NCBI RefSeq assembly: GCF_001443045.1
Contig: NZ_LKPJ01000008.1
Coordinates: 75,300 to 139,299 of the forward strand
Source of the DNA: Burkholderia ambifaria
Lineage (GTDB): Bacteria > Pseudomonadota > Gammaproteobacteria > Burkholderiales > Burkholderiaceae
Reading direction: 5' to 3'
DNA length: 64,000 nt
The notes under the pieces were generated by a model. The model did not search any database. It saw only the letters and a list, made by a program, of their open reading frames with translations, and was not told the origin of the DNA. A program made the position numbers and the translations under genes. Shown in pieces: positions 1 to 8,787 of this stretch. Every line of letters begins with the position of its first letter. The first letter of the stretch is position 1.

Positions 1-673
1 GATCTCGCTGCTCGCACCCGGCCAGTTCCGCGAATCGGCCGCGAATCATCGCGTGTTCTTCATCGAGAAGATGTCGCCGGACCAGAGCAAGGTGCAGAAC
101 GTGTTCGTCACGTCGACCGAGAACGGCAAGGTCAATATCGTCGTATCGCACACGGGCCATACGGAAACGAAGGACGGCGATCGCTTCGTCGTGCTGGAAG
201 ACGGCCGCCGCTACGACGGCACGCCGGGCCAGCCGAACTTCAAGATCATGGAGTTCCAGCGCTACGGCGTGAAGATCACAAGCACCCCGGTCACCAACGT
301 GCCGACCACCAACAGCACGCCCACGCCCGACCTGCTGCGCAACCCGACGCGCGACAACCTCGCGGAATTCGCGTGGCGCGCGGGGCTGCCGCTGATCGCG
401 ATCAACCTGATGGTGCTCGGGATCCCGCTGTCGTACCAGAACCCGCGCCGCAGCCGCACGATCAACCTCGTGATGGCCGTGCTGATCTACCTCACGTACT
501 CGAACCTGCTGAACGTCGTGCAGGCACAGATCGAGCAGGGCAAGATGTCGTTCGGCGTCGGCCTCGTCGGCCTGCACCTGGTCGTCGCGGTGATCGTCGC
601 GTTCATCTTCTGGTTGCGCGTGCGCAATCGTCCGCTGTTTACACGCGCGCTGTTCGGCCGCTCGGGAGCATGA
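1..673 (+). CDS. lptF: LPS export permease LptF, C-terminal part
   Basis: Inner-membrane subunit of the LptB2FG ABC transporter, which extracts lipopolysaccharide from the inner membrane and passes it to LptC/LptA. The gene enters from outside the window; the open frame is already running at base 2 (reading ISLLAPGQFRES), so the ATG/GTG-like codon near 53 is not the start. Visible are the end of the periplasmic beta-jellyroll (to about base 350) and three C-terminal membrane helices (around AGLPLIAINLMVLGIPL, INLVMAVLIYLTYSNLL and GLHLVVAVIVAFIFWL), the usual end of LptF. It stops 3 bases before lptG, so the two are almost certainly one transcript. Confidence 0.95.
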   Translation, partial: ISLLAPGQFRESAANHRVFFIEKMSPDQSKVQNVFVTSTENGKVNIVVSHTGHTETKDGDRFVVLEDGRRYDGTPGQPNFKIMEFQRYGVKITSTPVTNVPTTNSTPTPDLLRNPTRDNLAEFAWRAGLPLIAINLMVLGIPLSYQNPRRSRTINLVMAVLIYLTYSNLLNVVQAQIEQGKMSFGVGLVGLHLVVAVIVAFIFWLRVRNRPLFTRALFGRSGA

Positions 674-676
674 TCG

Positions 677-1825
677 ATGCGGCTCTATGAAAAATATTTC
701 GCGCGGCAGATCTACGTCACGTTCGTCTTCATCCTGTTCGCGTTCTCGGGCCTGTTCTTCTTCTTCGACCTGATCAGCGAACTGAACTCGGTCGGGCACG
801 GCAACTACAAGTTCGGCTACGCGGTGCTGCGCGTTGCGCTGCAAACCCCGTCGCGCTTCTACGAGATCATCCCGGTCGCCGCGCTGATCAGCGCGATCTA
901 CGTGTTCGCGCAGATGGCCGCGAACTCGGAATTCACGATCTTCCGCGTGTCGGGCCTCGCGACCAACCAGGCGCTGCGCTCGCTGCTGAAAATCGGCATT
1001 CCGCTCGTGATCATCACCTACCTGATCGGCGAATTCGTCGGCCCGTACGCCGACCAGCTGTCCGAACGCGTGCGGCTGCAGGCGCTCGGCGCGTCGGTGT
1101 CGTCGAACTTCCAGTCGGGAGTGTGGGTGAAGGACACACTCGCGGCCCGTGAGAACGGCGAGCAGGTCACGCGCTTCGTCAACGTCGGCAGCCTGTCGCC
1201 CGACTCGACGATCAGCAACGTGCGCATCTACGAGTTCGACTCGAAATTCCAGCTGCAGAACGTGCGTATCGCGCAGACGGGCCGCTACGAGCCGCCCGGC
1301 CACTGGCTGCTCAAGGGCGTCACCGAAACCGAACTGACGCCGATCAAGCCGATCAGCGGCCAGCCGACGGATGCGCTGAACCCCGTGTACCGGTCGCAAC
1401 AGGTGACGCTGCCCGAATACCGGCTGCGCTCGGACCTGACGCCGCAGATCCTGTCGGTGCTGCTCGTGTCGCCGGAACGGATGTCGCTCATCAATCTGTT
1501 CCGCTACATCCAGCACTTGCGCGAGAACCAGCAGGACACGCAGCGCTACGACATCGCGCTGTGGCGCAAGCTGCTCTACCCGTTCGCGGTGTTCGTGATG
1601 CTCGTGCTGTCGCTGCCGTTCGCGTACCTGCATACGCGCGCCGGCGTGGTCGGCGTGAAGGTGTTCGGCGGCATCATGCTCGGCATGAGCTTCCAACTGC
1701 TCAACACGCTGTTCTCGCACATCGGCACGCTGAATACGTGGCCCGCGCCGCTGACCGCGGCGACGCCGGGCCTCATCTATCTCGCGCTCGGCCTGTTCGC
1801 GCTCAAGTGGGTCGACCGGCACTGA
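677..1825 (+). CDS. lptG: LPS export permease LptG
   Basis: Second permease subunit of LptB2FG for LPS transport. The 382-residue product has the family layout: three N-terminal helices (about residues 13-36, 62-82, 102-124), a periplasmic jellyroll domain of about 170 residues, and three C-terminal helices (about 299-318, 329-349, 362-379). Length matches the family. The start follows lptF by 3 bases, with GGGAG in the end of lptF as ribosome binding site. Co-transcription and 1:1 assembly with LptF are expected from the family. Confidence 0.96.
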   Translation: MRLYEKYFARQIYVTFVFILFAFSGLFFFFDLISELNSVGHGNYKFGYAVLRVALQTPSRFYEIIPVAALISAIYVFAQMAANSEFTIFRVSGLATNQALRSLLKIGIPLVIITYLIGEFVGPYADQLSERVRLQALGASVSSNFQSGVWVKDTLAARENGEQVTRFVNVGSLSPDSTISNVRIYEFDSKFQLQNVRIAQTGRYEPPGHWLLKGVTETELTPIKPISGQPTDALNPVYRSQQVTLPEYRLRSDLTPQILSVLLVSPERMSLINLFRYIQHLRENQQDTQRYDIALWRKLLYPFAVFVMLVLSLPFAYLHTRAGVVGVKVFGGIMLGMSFQLLNTLFSHIGTLNTWPAPLTAATPGLIYLALGLFALKWVDRH

Positions 1826-1850
1826 GCGCCGTCACGACGGAGGCTTCGAC

Positions 1851-2234
1851 ATGAGTTCGCATGGCATCGTCCTGTTCGGCCACGGCGCACGCGATCCGCG
1901 CTGGGCCGAGCCGTTCGAACGGCTGGCCGCACGGCTGCGCGGCGCCGGCGCCTCCCCGCCGCACGTGTCGCTCGCGTTCCTCGAACTGATGACGCCGTCG
2001 CTCGACGCAGCCGTCGCCGCGCAGGTCGCGGCCGGCTGCACACGTATCACCGTGGTGCCCGTATTCTTCGGCCAGGGCGGCCATGTCCGTCGCGACCTGC
2101 CGCAACTCGTCGACGCCTGCCGCGCCGCGCATCCGGGGGTCGAGATCCGTTGCGCGACGGCCGTCGGGGAAGACGACGGCGTGCTCGACGCCATCGCACG
2201 CTACTGCATCGACCAGGTCGGCCGCGACGCGTAA
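1851..2234 (+). CDS. cbiX: Small CbiX/SirB-type sirohydrochlorin chelatase
   Basis: A 127-residue single-domain class II chelatase. Two metal-binding histidines characteristic of the family are present, His11 in FGHGARDP and His78 in FFGQGGHVRRD. Known members insert Fe or Co into sirohydrochlorin, in siroheme or cobalamin synthesis. The gene starts 25 bases after lptG with a good GGAGG site and lies tail-to-tail with cobA of the sulfate operon. A role as the iron chelatase completing siroheme for CysI is inference from this position; cobalt insertion cannot be excluded from sequence alone. Confidence 0.85.
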   Translation: MSSHGIVLFGHGARDPRWAEPFERLAARLRGAGASPPHVSLAFLELMTPSLDAAVAAQVAAGCTRITVVPVFFGQGGHVRRDLPQLVDACRAAHPGVEIRCATAVGEDDGVLDAIARYCIDQVGRDA

Positions 2235-2255
2235 GCGAATCGGCGGCCCCAAAAC

Positions 2256-2293
2256 AAAAAAGCGCTGGCTTCGGTGAAGCCAGCGCTTTTTTT
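2256..2293. terminator. Bidirectional intrinsic terminator between cbiX and cobA
   Basis: A perfect 12-bp stem (2261-2272 with 2276-2287) has a GGT loop. An A-run lies on its left and a T-run on its right (2287-2293), so it can end both convergent transcripts. Confidence 0.9.
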
Positions 2294-2362
2294 CAGCCTG
2301 CGGACCGGCGTCAATCCGGCGGCCATCGATGCATCGCTTGCCGCACGGACCGCGCCTTCGAC

Positions 2363-3112
2363 TCAAGCCGCGTCCCGCAACGCGTCGCCCTCTTTCGCGA
2401 GCCGCACGCGTTCGGCGAACGCATCGCCGATCATCAGCAGGCTCGGTTCCGCCGGGTCGAGCCACGCCTGCGCGTCGCCCGCCGCCATCTGCGCAAGCGT
2501 CAGCGTCAGCGTGCGTTCGCGCGCGGTGCTGCATGCCTCGACGATCGCCACCGGCGTCGCGGGCGCGCGGCCCGCGTCGATCAGTTCCTGCGCGATGCCG
2601 GGCGCGCTGTCGCGGCCCATGTAGTAGACGATCGAATCGGCGCGCGCCGCCTCGCGAATCTCGTCGCTGCCCGGTGCGCGGCTGTGCGTCGCGAACGCGA
2701 CGCTGCGCGACACGCCGCGCAACGTCAGCGAGCGCTTCAGCGTCGCCGCGCCGGCCAGCGCCGCGGTGATGCCCGGCACGACCTCGTAGTCGATGCCGGC
2801 CGCCTCGAGCGCGCGCATTTCCTCTTCGGCGCGACCGAACAGCATCGGGTCGCCGCCCTTCAGCCGCACGACGCAACCATGCTCGCGCGCCGCGTCGACG
2901 ATCTGCTTGTTGATGAAGTGCTGCGCGGTCGAACGCTGCCCGCAGCGCTTGCCGACCGCGATCTTCCGCGCGTTTGGCGCGTAGTCGAGCATCGCCGGCT
3001 CGACGAGCGCGTCGTGCAGCACCACGTCGGCTTGCTCGAGCAGCCGCGCGCCACGCACCGTGATGAGGTCCGCGGCGCCCGGCCCTGCTCCGATCAGATA
3101 CACCTTGCCCAT
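2363..3112 (-). CDS. cobA: Uroporphyrinogen-III C-methyltransferase (SUMT)
   Basis: Methylates uroporphyrinogen III twice with SAM to give precorrin-2, the branch point to siroheme and cobalamin. The 249-residue protein has the tetrapyrrole methylase signature GAGPGAADLITVRG near the N-terminus, followed by VVRLKGGDPMLFGR and the VPGITAA motif. It is the stand-alone SUMT domain, without the CysG dehydrogenase/ferrochelatase half. It is the last gene of the cysI-DUF934-cysH-cysD-cysN run, which points to a main job in supplying siroheme to CysI. About 94 bases separate it from cysN. Confidence 0.93.
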   Translation of the reverse strand: MGKVYLIGAGPGAADLITVRGARLLEQADVVLHDALVEPAMLDYAPNARKIAVGKRCGQRSTAQHFINKQIVDAAREHGCVVRLKGGDPMLFGRAEEEMRALEAAGIDYEVVPGITAALAGAATLKRSLTLRGVSRSVAFATHSRAPGSDEIREAARADSIVYYMGRDSAPGIAQELIDAGRAPATPVAIVEACSTARERTLTLTLAQMAAGDAQAWLDPAEPSLLMIGDAFAERVRLAKEGDALRDAA

Positions 3113-3206
3113 GTTTGTCGCTTCGCTTGTCCTGCTCGTGCGGACGGCGGCCGGCCCGCGCCGCCGCGAGGGCGGCGCTAACCGCCGGTTATGCCGGTTA
3201 CGTCGG

Positions 3207-4523
3207 TTACGCCGAGAACGCCCGGATCATGCCGGCGGCGACCGTGTGGTGCGTCGCCTCGTCGATCAGCACGAACGCGCCCGTGCCCGGATGCGCGTCG
3301 TACGTGTCGCAGACGATCGGCTTCTGCAGCGTCAGCGCGACGCGGCCGATGTCGTTCATCTTCAGCTCCTGGCGGTCGGTCGCGTGCGACAGCGTATGCA
3401 CGTCGAGCACTTCCTTGACCGCGCCGATCTTCGCGAACACCGTGCTCGTGGTCTGCTTGAGCAGGTACTTGCGCTGCGGCGACAGCGGCGTCTCGTCGAA
3501 CCAGCACAGGTCCGCCTCGAGCTTCTTCGCCGGCGCGACCGGCTCGGCGGTCGTGACGAACATGTCGCCGCGCGACACGTCGACGTCCTCTGCGAGGCGA
3601 ATCGTCACCGTCTGGCCCGCGAATGCATGCGCGACGGACGCGGTGCCGCCCGGCACCGGCGCGACGATCTCGGCGACCGTCGCGGTGCGGTTCGACGGCA
3701 GCACGATGATTTCGTCGCCGACCTTCACCTCGCCCGACTCGATCCGGCCCATGTAGCCGCGGAAATCGTCGGCCGAGCTGCCGTCCTGGCGTGCGACCCA
3801 CTGCACCGGGAAGCGCAGCGCGTCATGCGCCTGCGTCTCGACCGGCAGCGATTCGAGCACGTCGAGCAGCGGCTCGCCCGCGTACCACGGCATGCGCTCG
3901 CTCGCGCCGACGATGTTGTCGCCCTTCAGCGCCGACACCGGCACGAAACGCACGTCGGTCAGGCCGAGCTGCTTCGCGAGCGCGACGTACGCGTCGCGAA
4001 TCTCGTTGAAGCGCGCTTCGCTGTAGTCGACGAGGTCCATCTTGTTGATCGCGACGATCACGTGCTGCAGCGCGAGCAGCTTCACGATCGCGCTGTGGCG
4101 CTTCGTTTGCGGCAGCAGTTCCGCGACGCCGTTCTCGATCGTCACGCGCGTCGCGTCGACCAGGATGATCGCCGCGTGTGCGGTAGACGCACCCGTCACC
4201 ATGTTGCGCGTGTACTGCTCGTGGCCCGGCGTGTCGGCGATGATGAACTTGCGCTTCGCGGTCGCGAAATAGCGGTATGCGACGTCGATCGTGATGCCCT
4301 GCTCGCGCTCGGCCTCGAGCCCGTCCGTCAGCAGCGCGAGGTCGATCTCGTCGCCGACGGTGCGCTTGTTCTTCGCGCGCGACAGCGCGGACAGCTGGTC
4401 GGACAGCACGGCCTTGCTGTCGTACAGCAGGCGGCCGATCAGCGTGCTCTTGCCGTCGTCGACGCTGCCTGCGGTGATGAAGCGCAGCACGCCGAGGTCT
4501 TCGGTGTTCTCGATGATGCTCAT
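3207..4523 (-). CDS. cysN: Sulfate adenylyltransferase subunit 1 (GTPase)
   Basis: GTPase subunit that couples GTP hydrolysis to APS formation by CysD. GTP-binding motifs are clear: P-loop GSVDDGKS (residues 19-26), DTPGH (97-101) and NKMD (160-163), then EF-Tu-like beta-barrel domains. At 438 residues it ends without an APS kinase (CysC) domain, unlike NodQ/CysNC fusions. That fits an APS-using rather than PAPS-using pathway. It follows cysD by 22 bases. GAGGA lies about 10 bases before the ATG. Confidence 0.96.
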   Translation of the reverse strand: MSIIENTEDLGVLRFITAGSVDDGKSTLIGRLLYDSKAVLSDQLSALSRAKNKRTVGDEIDLALLTDGLEAEREQGITIDVAYRYFATAKRKFIIADTPGHEQYTRNMVTGASTAHAAIILVDATRVTIENGVAELLPQTKRHSAIVKLLALQHVIVAINKMDLVDYSEARFNEIRDAYVALAKQLGLTDVRFVPVSALKGDNIVGASERMPWYAGEPLLDVLESLPVETQAHDALRFPVQWVARQDGSSADDFRGYMGRIESGEVKVGDEIIVLPSNRTATVAEIVAPVPGGTASVAHAFAGQTVTIRLAEDVDVSRGDMFVTTAEPVAPAKKLEADLCWFDETPLSPQRKYLLKQTTSTVFAKIGAVKEVLDVHTLSHATDRQELKMNDIGRVALTLQKPIVCDTYDAHPGTGAFVLIDEATHHTVAAGMIRAFSA

Positions 4524-4545
4524 GATGTGAATGTCCTCGTGTGCT

Positions 4546-5508
4546 TCAGAAATAACCTTGCTTCTTGCGCTGTTCCATCGCGGCTTCGGAGGCCTGGTCG
4601 TCCATCCGGGTCGCGCCGCGTTCGGTGATCTCGGTCACCGCCGTCTCGGCGATGATCTTCTCGACGTCGTCCGCATCGCTCGCAACCGGGCACGTGCAGG
4701 AAATGTCGCCGACCGTGCGGAAACGCACCTGCGCAAGCTCGCTCGTCTCGCCGTCACGCATCGGCGTGAGCGGCGTGACCGGCACGAGCAGCCCGTTGCG
4801 GCGCACGATCTCGCGCTGGTGCGCGTAGTAGATCGACGGCAGTTCGAGGTTCTCGCGCGCGATGTACTGCCACACGTCGAGTTCGGTCCAGTTCGAGATC
4901 GGGAACACGCGCAGGTGCTCGCCCTTGTGCAGGCGGGCGTTGTACAGGCTCCACAGTTCCGGGCGCTGCGCCTTCGGATCCCACTGGCCGAATTCGTCGC
5001 GGAACGAGAAGATCCGCTCCTTCGCACGCGCCTTCTCTTCGTCGCGGCGCGCGCCGCCGATCAGCGCGGTATAGCCGTGCTGTTCGATCGTCTCGAGCAG
5101 CGTGACGGCCTGCGCGGCGTTGCGCGAATCGGTTTCGCGGCGCAGCACGACCGTGCCGCGCTTGATCGAATCCTCGACATGGCCGACCACGAGCTCGGCG
5201 CCGAGCTCCTGCGCACGACGGTCGCGGAAGTCGATCACTTCCTCGTAGTTGTGGCCCGTGTCGATGTGCACGAGCGGGAACGGCAGCGTGGTCTTGCGGT
5301 TCGCGCCGAGGCCGAATGCCTTCAGCGCGAGGTGCAGCACGACGACCGAATCCTTGCCGCCCGAGAACAACAGCGCCGGCTTGCTGCACTCGGCGACCAG
5401 CTCGCGCAGGATGTGGATCGACTCGGCTTCGAGCCAGTCGAGGTGGCCCATGCGGCTGTCGGCACCGGTGGGCGGGGCAAAGGCGGATTGCTCGAGCGTC
5501 GTGCTCAT
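4546..5508 (-). CDS. cysD: Sulfate adenylyltransferase subunit 2
   Basis: Catalytic ATP sulfurylase subunit, forming adenosine 5'-phosphosulfate from ATP and sulfate together with CysN. It carries the PP-loop SGGKDS at residues 49-54. The chosen start at 5508 (MSTTLEQS) gives 320 residues and has an AGGACTGAAATC leader. The frame remains open to an upstream start at 5562, but the extra 18 residues are basic and unlike the family. The gene sits between cysH and cysN in the same operon. Confidence 0.95.
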   Translation of the reverse strand: MSTTLEQSAFAPPTGADSRMGHLDWLEAESIHILRELVAECSKPALLFSGGKDSVVVLHLALKAFGLGANRKTTLPFPLVHIDTGHNYEEVIDFRDRRAQELGAELVVGHVEDSIKRGTVVLRRETDSRNAAQAVTLLETIEQHGYTALIGGARRDEEKARAKERIFSFRDEFGQWDPKAQRPELWSLYNARLHKGEHLRVFPISNWTELDVWQYIARENLELPSIYYAHQREIVRRNGLLVPVTPLTPMRDGETSELAQVRFRTVGDISCTCPVASDADDVEKIIAETAVTEITERGATRMDDQASEAAMEQRKKQGYF

Positions 5509-5583
5509 GATTTCAGTCCTTCTCTTCTGGGTTCGTGCCGCCCGCTGTCGCAGGCGGCGCAATATTCGGTTTCTTGTCGGCTT

Positions 5584-6327
5584 TCAGTTCGCGGCGCCGG
5601 CAACGGCTGTCGCGGGAATCGGCGTGATCGTGATGTGCAGCCCGCATTCCTTCGTGTCGCGCGACTCCCACCACCAGCGGCCCGCCCGGCTGTCCTCGCC
5701 GGGACGGATCGCGCGCGTGCAGGGCTCGCAACCGATGCTCGGGTAGCCACGCGCATGCAGCGGGTTGACCGGCACGTCGAACGCCTTCAGGTAAGCCCAC
5801 ACGTCGGTTTCCGTCCAGTCGGCGAGCGGGTTGTACTTCGCGATCCCGCGTGCTTCGTCCTGTTCTTCCTCGTGCAGCTCCGCACGCGTGACCGACTGCT
5901 CGCGACGCTGGCCCGTGACCCACGCGCCGACGTCGGCCAGCGCGCGGTTCAGCGGTTCGACCTTGCGGATGTGGCAGCACGACTTGCGCAGCTCGACGCT
6001 TTCGTAGAACGCGTTCAGGCCGTGCTCGGCGACGTACTGGTCGACCGCGTCCTGCTGCGGGTGAAACTGCTCGATCTCGTAGCCGTAGCGCTCGCGCACG
6101 CGGTCGATCATGCCCAGCGTTTCCGCGTGCAGGCGGCCGGTGTTCAGCGAGAAGATGCCGATCGACACGCCCTTCGACAGGATCGCGTGCGTGAGCAGCA
6201 TGTCTTCCGCGGCGAGGCTGCTCGCGAACTTCACCTTCTCGTGCCGTGCGCCGATCTGCGCGAGCAGCGCGTCGAGGCGCTCGACCTTCGCGGCGAGTTC
6301 CGGGCTCAGTGCGGTCGCGCTGCTCAT
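5584..6327 (-). CDS. cysH: APS reductase (thioredoxin-dependent, 4Fe-4S)
   Basis: Reduces adenylyl sulfate to sulfite. The 247-residue product has the catalytic cysteine in the C-terminal ECGLH motif (Cys228). It also has the two cysteine pairs that bind a 4Fe-4S cluster in APS-type enzymes: Cys117-Cys118 (KSCCHIRK) and Cys200/Cys203 (GCEPC). These pairs distinguish APS reductases from E. coli-type PAPS reductase and agree with the absence of cysC. The ATG overlaps the stop of the upstream DUF934 gene as ATGA, implying translational coupling. The open frame extends far upstream, but only 6327 fits this overlap and the family length. Confidence 0.95.
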   Translation of the reverse strand: MSSATALSPELAAKVERLDALLAQIGARHEKVKFASSLAAEDMLLTHAILSKGVSIGIFSLNTGRLHAETLGMIDRVRERYGYEIEQFHPQQDAVDQYVAEHGLNAFYESVELRKSCCHIRKVEPLNRALADVGAWVTGQRREQSVTRAELHEEEQDEARGIAKYNPLADWTETDVWAYLKAFDVPVNPLHARGYPSIGCEPCTRAIRPGEDSRAGRWWWESRDTKECGLHITITPIPATAVAGAAN

Positions 6328-6866
6328 GCGCTCACCTTGGTGTCGACTGCCGCGGTGCGGCGGCGGAACAGCGGCGCCGGCTCGTCGAATGCGCCCTGGT
6401 AACGCTGCGTGAACTCGCCGAACGCATTCAGCGCGTCGTGGATGTCCTTGTCGGCACGCACCGCGAACGCGTCGAAGCCGCAACGCGACATATACAGCAG
6501 CTGGTCGCGCAGCACATCGCCGATCGCGCGCAGCTCGCCGTTCCAGCCGTGGCGCTCGCGCAGCAGGCGGCCGATGCTGTAGCCGCGGCCGTCCGCGAAG
6601 CGCGGGAATTCGACGGCGATCAGCGAGATCGCATCGAAATCGGCCACGAGATCGGCCGGCTCGCTGTCCGGCGCGAGCCACACGCCGAGTTCGTCCTTCG
6701 TCTTCGTGGCGACGAGCGCCGCGCGCTCGGCCTGCCACAGGGTGAACGGCACCAGCACCTTGCCGGCCGGCAATGCGTCGACCGCGGGCAGCGCACCGTC
6801 TTCCGCCGCGCGCACGACCTGCCATGCGTCGTCGATCACTGCGCGGTTCTTGATAATCGAAGCCAT
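6324..6866 (-). CDS. DUF934 family protein in sulfite reduction operon
   Basis: A 180-residue protein of the DUF934 family, whose biochemical function I do not know. In beta- and gammaproteobacteria it is commonly found next to the siroheme sulfite reductase gene, as here, 25 bases after cysI and overlapping cysH by 4 bases. No membrane helix, signal peptide or cysteine cluster is visible; the only cysteine is in the segment LYMSRCGFDAF. The ATG at 6866 is 9 bases after GAGGG; a TTG two codons upstream (6872) is possible. An accessory role in CysI electron supply or maturation is a guess from position. Confidence 0.88.
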   Translation of the reverse strand: MASIIKNRAVIDDAWQVVRAAEDGALPAVDALPAGKVLVPFTLWQAERAALVATKTKDELGVWLAPDSEPADLVADFDAISLIAVEFPRFADGRGYSIGRLLRERHGWNGELRAIGDVLRDQLLYMSRCGFDAFAVRADKDIHDALNAFGEFTQRYQGAFDEPAPLFRRRTAAVDTKVSA

Positions 6867-6891
6867 CTGCAAATTCCCTCTACCCGGTTGG

Positions 6892-8571
6892 TTACGCGTT
6901 CACTGCCTGGCGCGCCGCATACACGCGCTCCTTGAACGGTGCGATGCCGATGCGGTCGTACGTGTCGATGAAGCGCTCGCCGTCGATGCGCGTCTCGACG
7001 AACGTGTCGATCAGCTTCGCGATCACGTCCGGCACTTCTTCCGCCGAGAACGACGGCCCGATCACGCGGCCGAGACGCGCGCCGTTCTGGCCCGTGCCCT
7101 GCTCGCCGCCGAGCGACACCTGGTACCACTCGGCGCCGTCCTTGTCGACACCGAGGATGCCGATGTTGCCCACGTGGTGATGGCCGCACGAGTTCATGCA
7201 ACCGGAAATGTTCAGCGACAGGTCGCCGAGGTCGTACACGTAGTCCAGATCGTCGAAACGCTGCTGAATCGCCAGCGCGATCGGGATCGACTTCGCGTTC
7301 GCGAGCGAGCAGAAGTCGCCGCCCGGGCACGCGATGATGTCGGTCAGCAGGCCGATGTTCGGCGTCGCGAAACCGGCCGCCTTCGCCTTTTCCCACACCG
7401 CGAACAGGTCGCGCTTCTTCACGTTCGCGAGAATCAGGTTCTGCTCGTGCGACACGCGCAGTTCGCCGAACGAGTACGCGTCGGCCCAGTCGGCCACCAG
7501 GTCCATCTGCGCGTCGGTCGCATCGCCCGGGGCCACGCGATGGTCCTTCAGCGACAGCGTGACAGCGGCATAGCCCGGCACCTTGTGCGGTGCGACGTTG
7601 CGCTCGACCCAACGCGCGAACGCCTTGTTCTCGAGCAGGTGCTGTTCGAACGACGCATCGGTGTCGGCGAGCTTCTCGTAGACGGGCGGCTGGAAGTATT
7701 GCGACACGCGGTCGAGTTCGGCCTGCGTGAGCGTCGACGGGCCGTCCTTCAGGTGCTGCCACTCTTCCTCGACCTGCTGCGCGAACTTCGCGGGCGACAG
7801 CGCCTTCACGAGGATCTTGATACGCGCCTTGTACAGGTTGTCGCGGCGGCCGTAGCGGTTGTATACGCGCAGCACGGCTTCGCAGTAGGTGATCAGGTGC
7901 TGCCACGGCAGGTCTTCCTTGATCACCGCACCGACGATCGGCGTACGGCCGAGGCCGCCGCCCGCGAGGATGCTCGCGACCACTTCGCCCTGCGCGTTCT
8001 TCTTCAGGTACACGCCGAGGTCGTGGATCTGCACGGCCGCGCGGTCGTCCTTCGAGCCGGACACCGCGATCTTGAACTTGCGCGGCAGCCATGCGAATTC
8101 GGGATGGAACGTCGACCACTGGCGCAGGATCTCGGACCACGGACGCGGATCGATCTCCTCGTCCTGCGCGACACCGGCGAACTGGTCGGCCGTGATGTTG
8201 CGGATGCAGTTGCCCGACGTCTGGATCGCGTGCATCTGCACCGACGCGAGCTTCGCGAGGATCTCGGGCGTGTCTTCCAGCTCGACCCAGTTGAACTGGA
8301 TGTTCGAGCGGGTCGAGAAGTGGCCGTAGCCGCGGTCGTGTTCGCGGGCGATGCGCGCCAGCATGCGGAGCTGCTCGCTGCGCAGGTTGCCGTACGGAAT
8401 CGCGATGCGGTGCATGTACGCGTGGCGCTGCATGTACAGGCCGTTCTGCAGGCGCAGCGGACGGAACTCCTCTTCGCTCAACTCGCCCGACAGGCGGCGG
8501 CGCACCTGATCGCGGTACTGTGCGACTCGCTCGTCGACGATCGTCTGGTCGTACTGGTCGTACTGATACAT
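6892..8571 (-). CDS. cysI: Siroheme/4Fe-4S sulfite reductase hemoprotein
   Basis: Six-electron reduction of sulfite to sulfide. The 559-residue protein belongs to the nitrite/sulfite reductase family. Cluster and siroheme ligands are visible as Cys415 and Cys421 (CPGGDFC) and Cys458 and Cys462 (CMNSC followed by GHHH). It is the first gene of the minus-strand operon, with cysB divergent. No cysJ flavoprotein gene follows, so electrons must come from another donor, for example a ferredoxin or an unlinked reductase. The ribosome binding site before the ATG is weak. Confidence 0.95.
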   Translation of the reverse strand: MYQYDQYDQTIVDERVAQYRDQVRRRLSGELSEEEFRPLRLQNGLYMQRHAYMHRIAIPYGNLRSEQLRMLARIAREHDRGYGHFSTRSNIQFNWVELEDTPEILAKLASVQMHAIQTSGNCIRNITADQFAGVAQDEEIDPRPWSEILRQWSTFHPEFAWLPRKFKIAVSGSKDDRAAVQIHDLGVYLKKNAQGEVVASILAGGGLGRTPIVGAVIKEDLPWQHLITYCEAVLRVYNRYGRRDNLYKARIKILVKALSPAKFAQQVEEEWQHLKDGPSTLTQAELDRVSQYFQPPVYEKLADTDASFEQHLLENKAFARWVERNVAPHKVPGYAAVTLSLKDHRVAPGDATDAQMDLVADWADAYSFGELRVSHEQNLILANVKKRDLFAVWEKAKAAGFATPNIGLLTDIIACPGGDFCSLANAKSIPIALAIQQRFDDLDYVYDLGDLSLNISGCMNSCGHHHVGNIGILGVDKDGAEWYQVSLGGEQGTGQNGARLGRVIGPSFSAEEVPDVIAKLIDTFVETRIDGERFIDTYDRIGIAPFKERVYAARQAVNA

Positions 8572-8787
8572 TCGGGGACCCCAGGGTTTTCGTGGTGACT
8601 GCGCGACGTCCTAGCCACGTCGCGCCCGAATCTCCGTTCCGCCGCCACCGCCGGCCTTCCGCTGCCTGGCTGGATTGCTAATGACGAAAACAGATATCCA
8701 TATTTGAAAAACTCCGGTGAATCGTAATAAACTCGCCTTATATTTCAAACGACTAAAAAATTCTGTTGATATGCGGAAGGGTTATAA
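8572..8787. promoter_or_regulatory. Divergent cysI-cysB control region
   Basis: A 216-base region between divergent genes. The 100 bases next to cysB (about 8680-8785) are markedly AT-rich against the surrounding genome. CysB-family sites are usually AT-rich and poorly conserved, so this is the likely CysB-binding and promoter region for the sulfate operon and for autoregulation. I could not define a single convincing -35/-10 pair. Confidence 0.5.

Noticed and set aside
1803..2876. Minus-strand 357-codon frame over cbiX and cobA
   Set aside because: Arg/Ala-rich shadow frame lacking any motif, opposite to clear genes.
3183..3209. Three near-identical 9-base units at the cysN stop (CCGGTTATG, CCGGTTACG, TCGGTTACG)
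   Set aside because: Too short and too few to interpret; probably minor slippage at the gene end.
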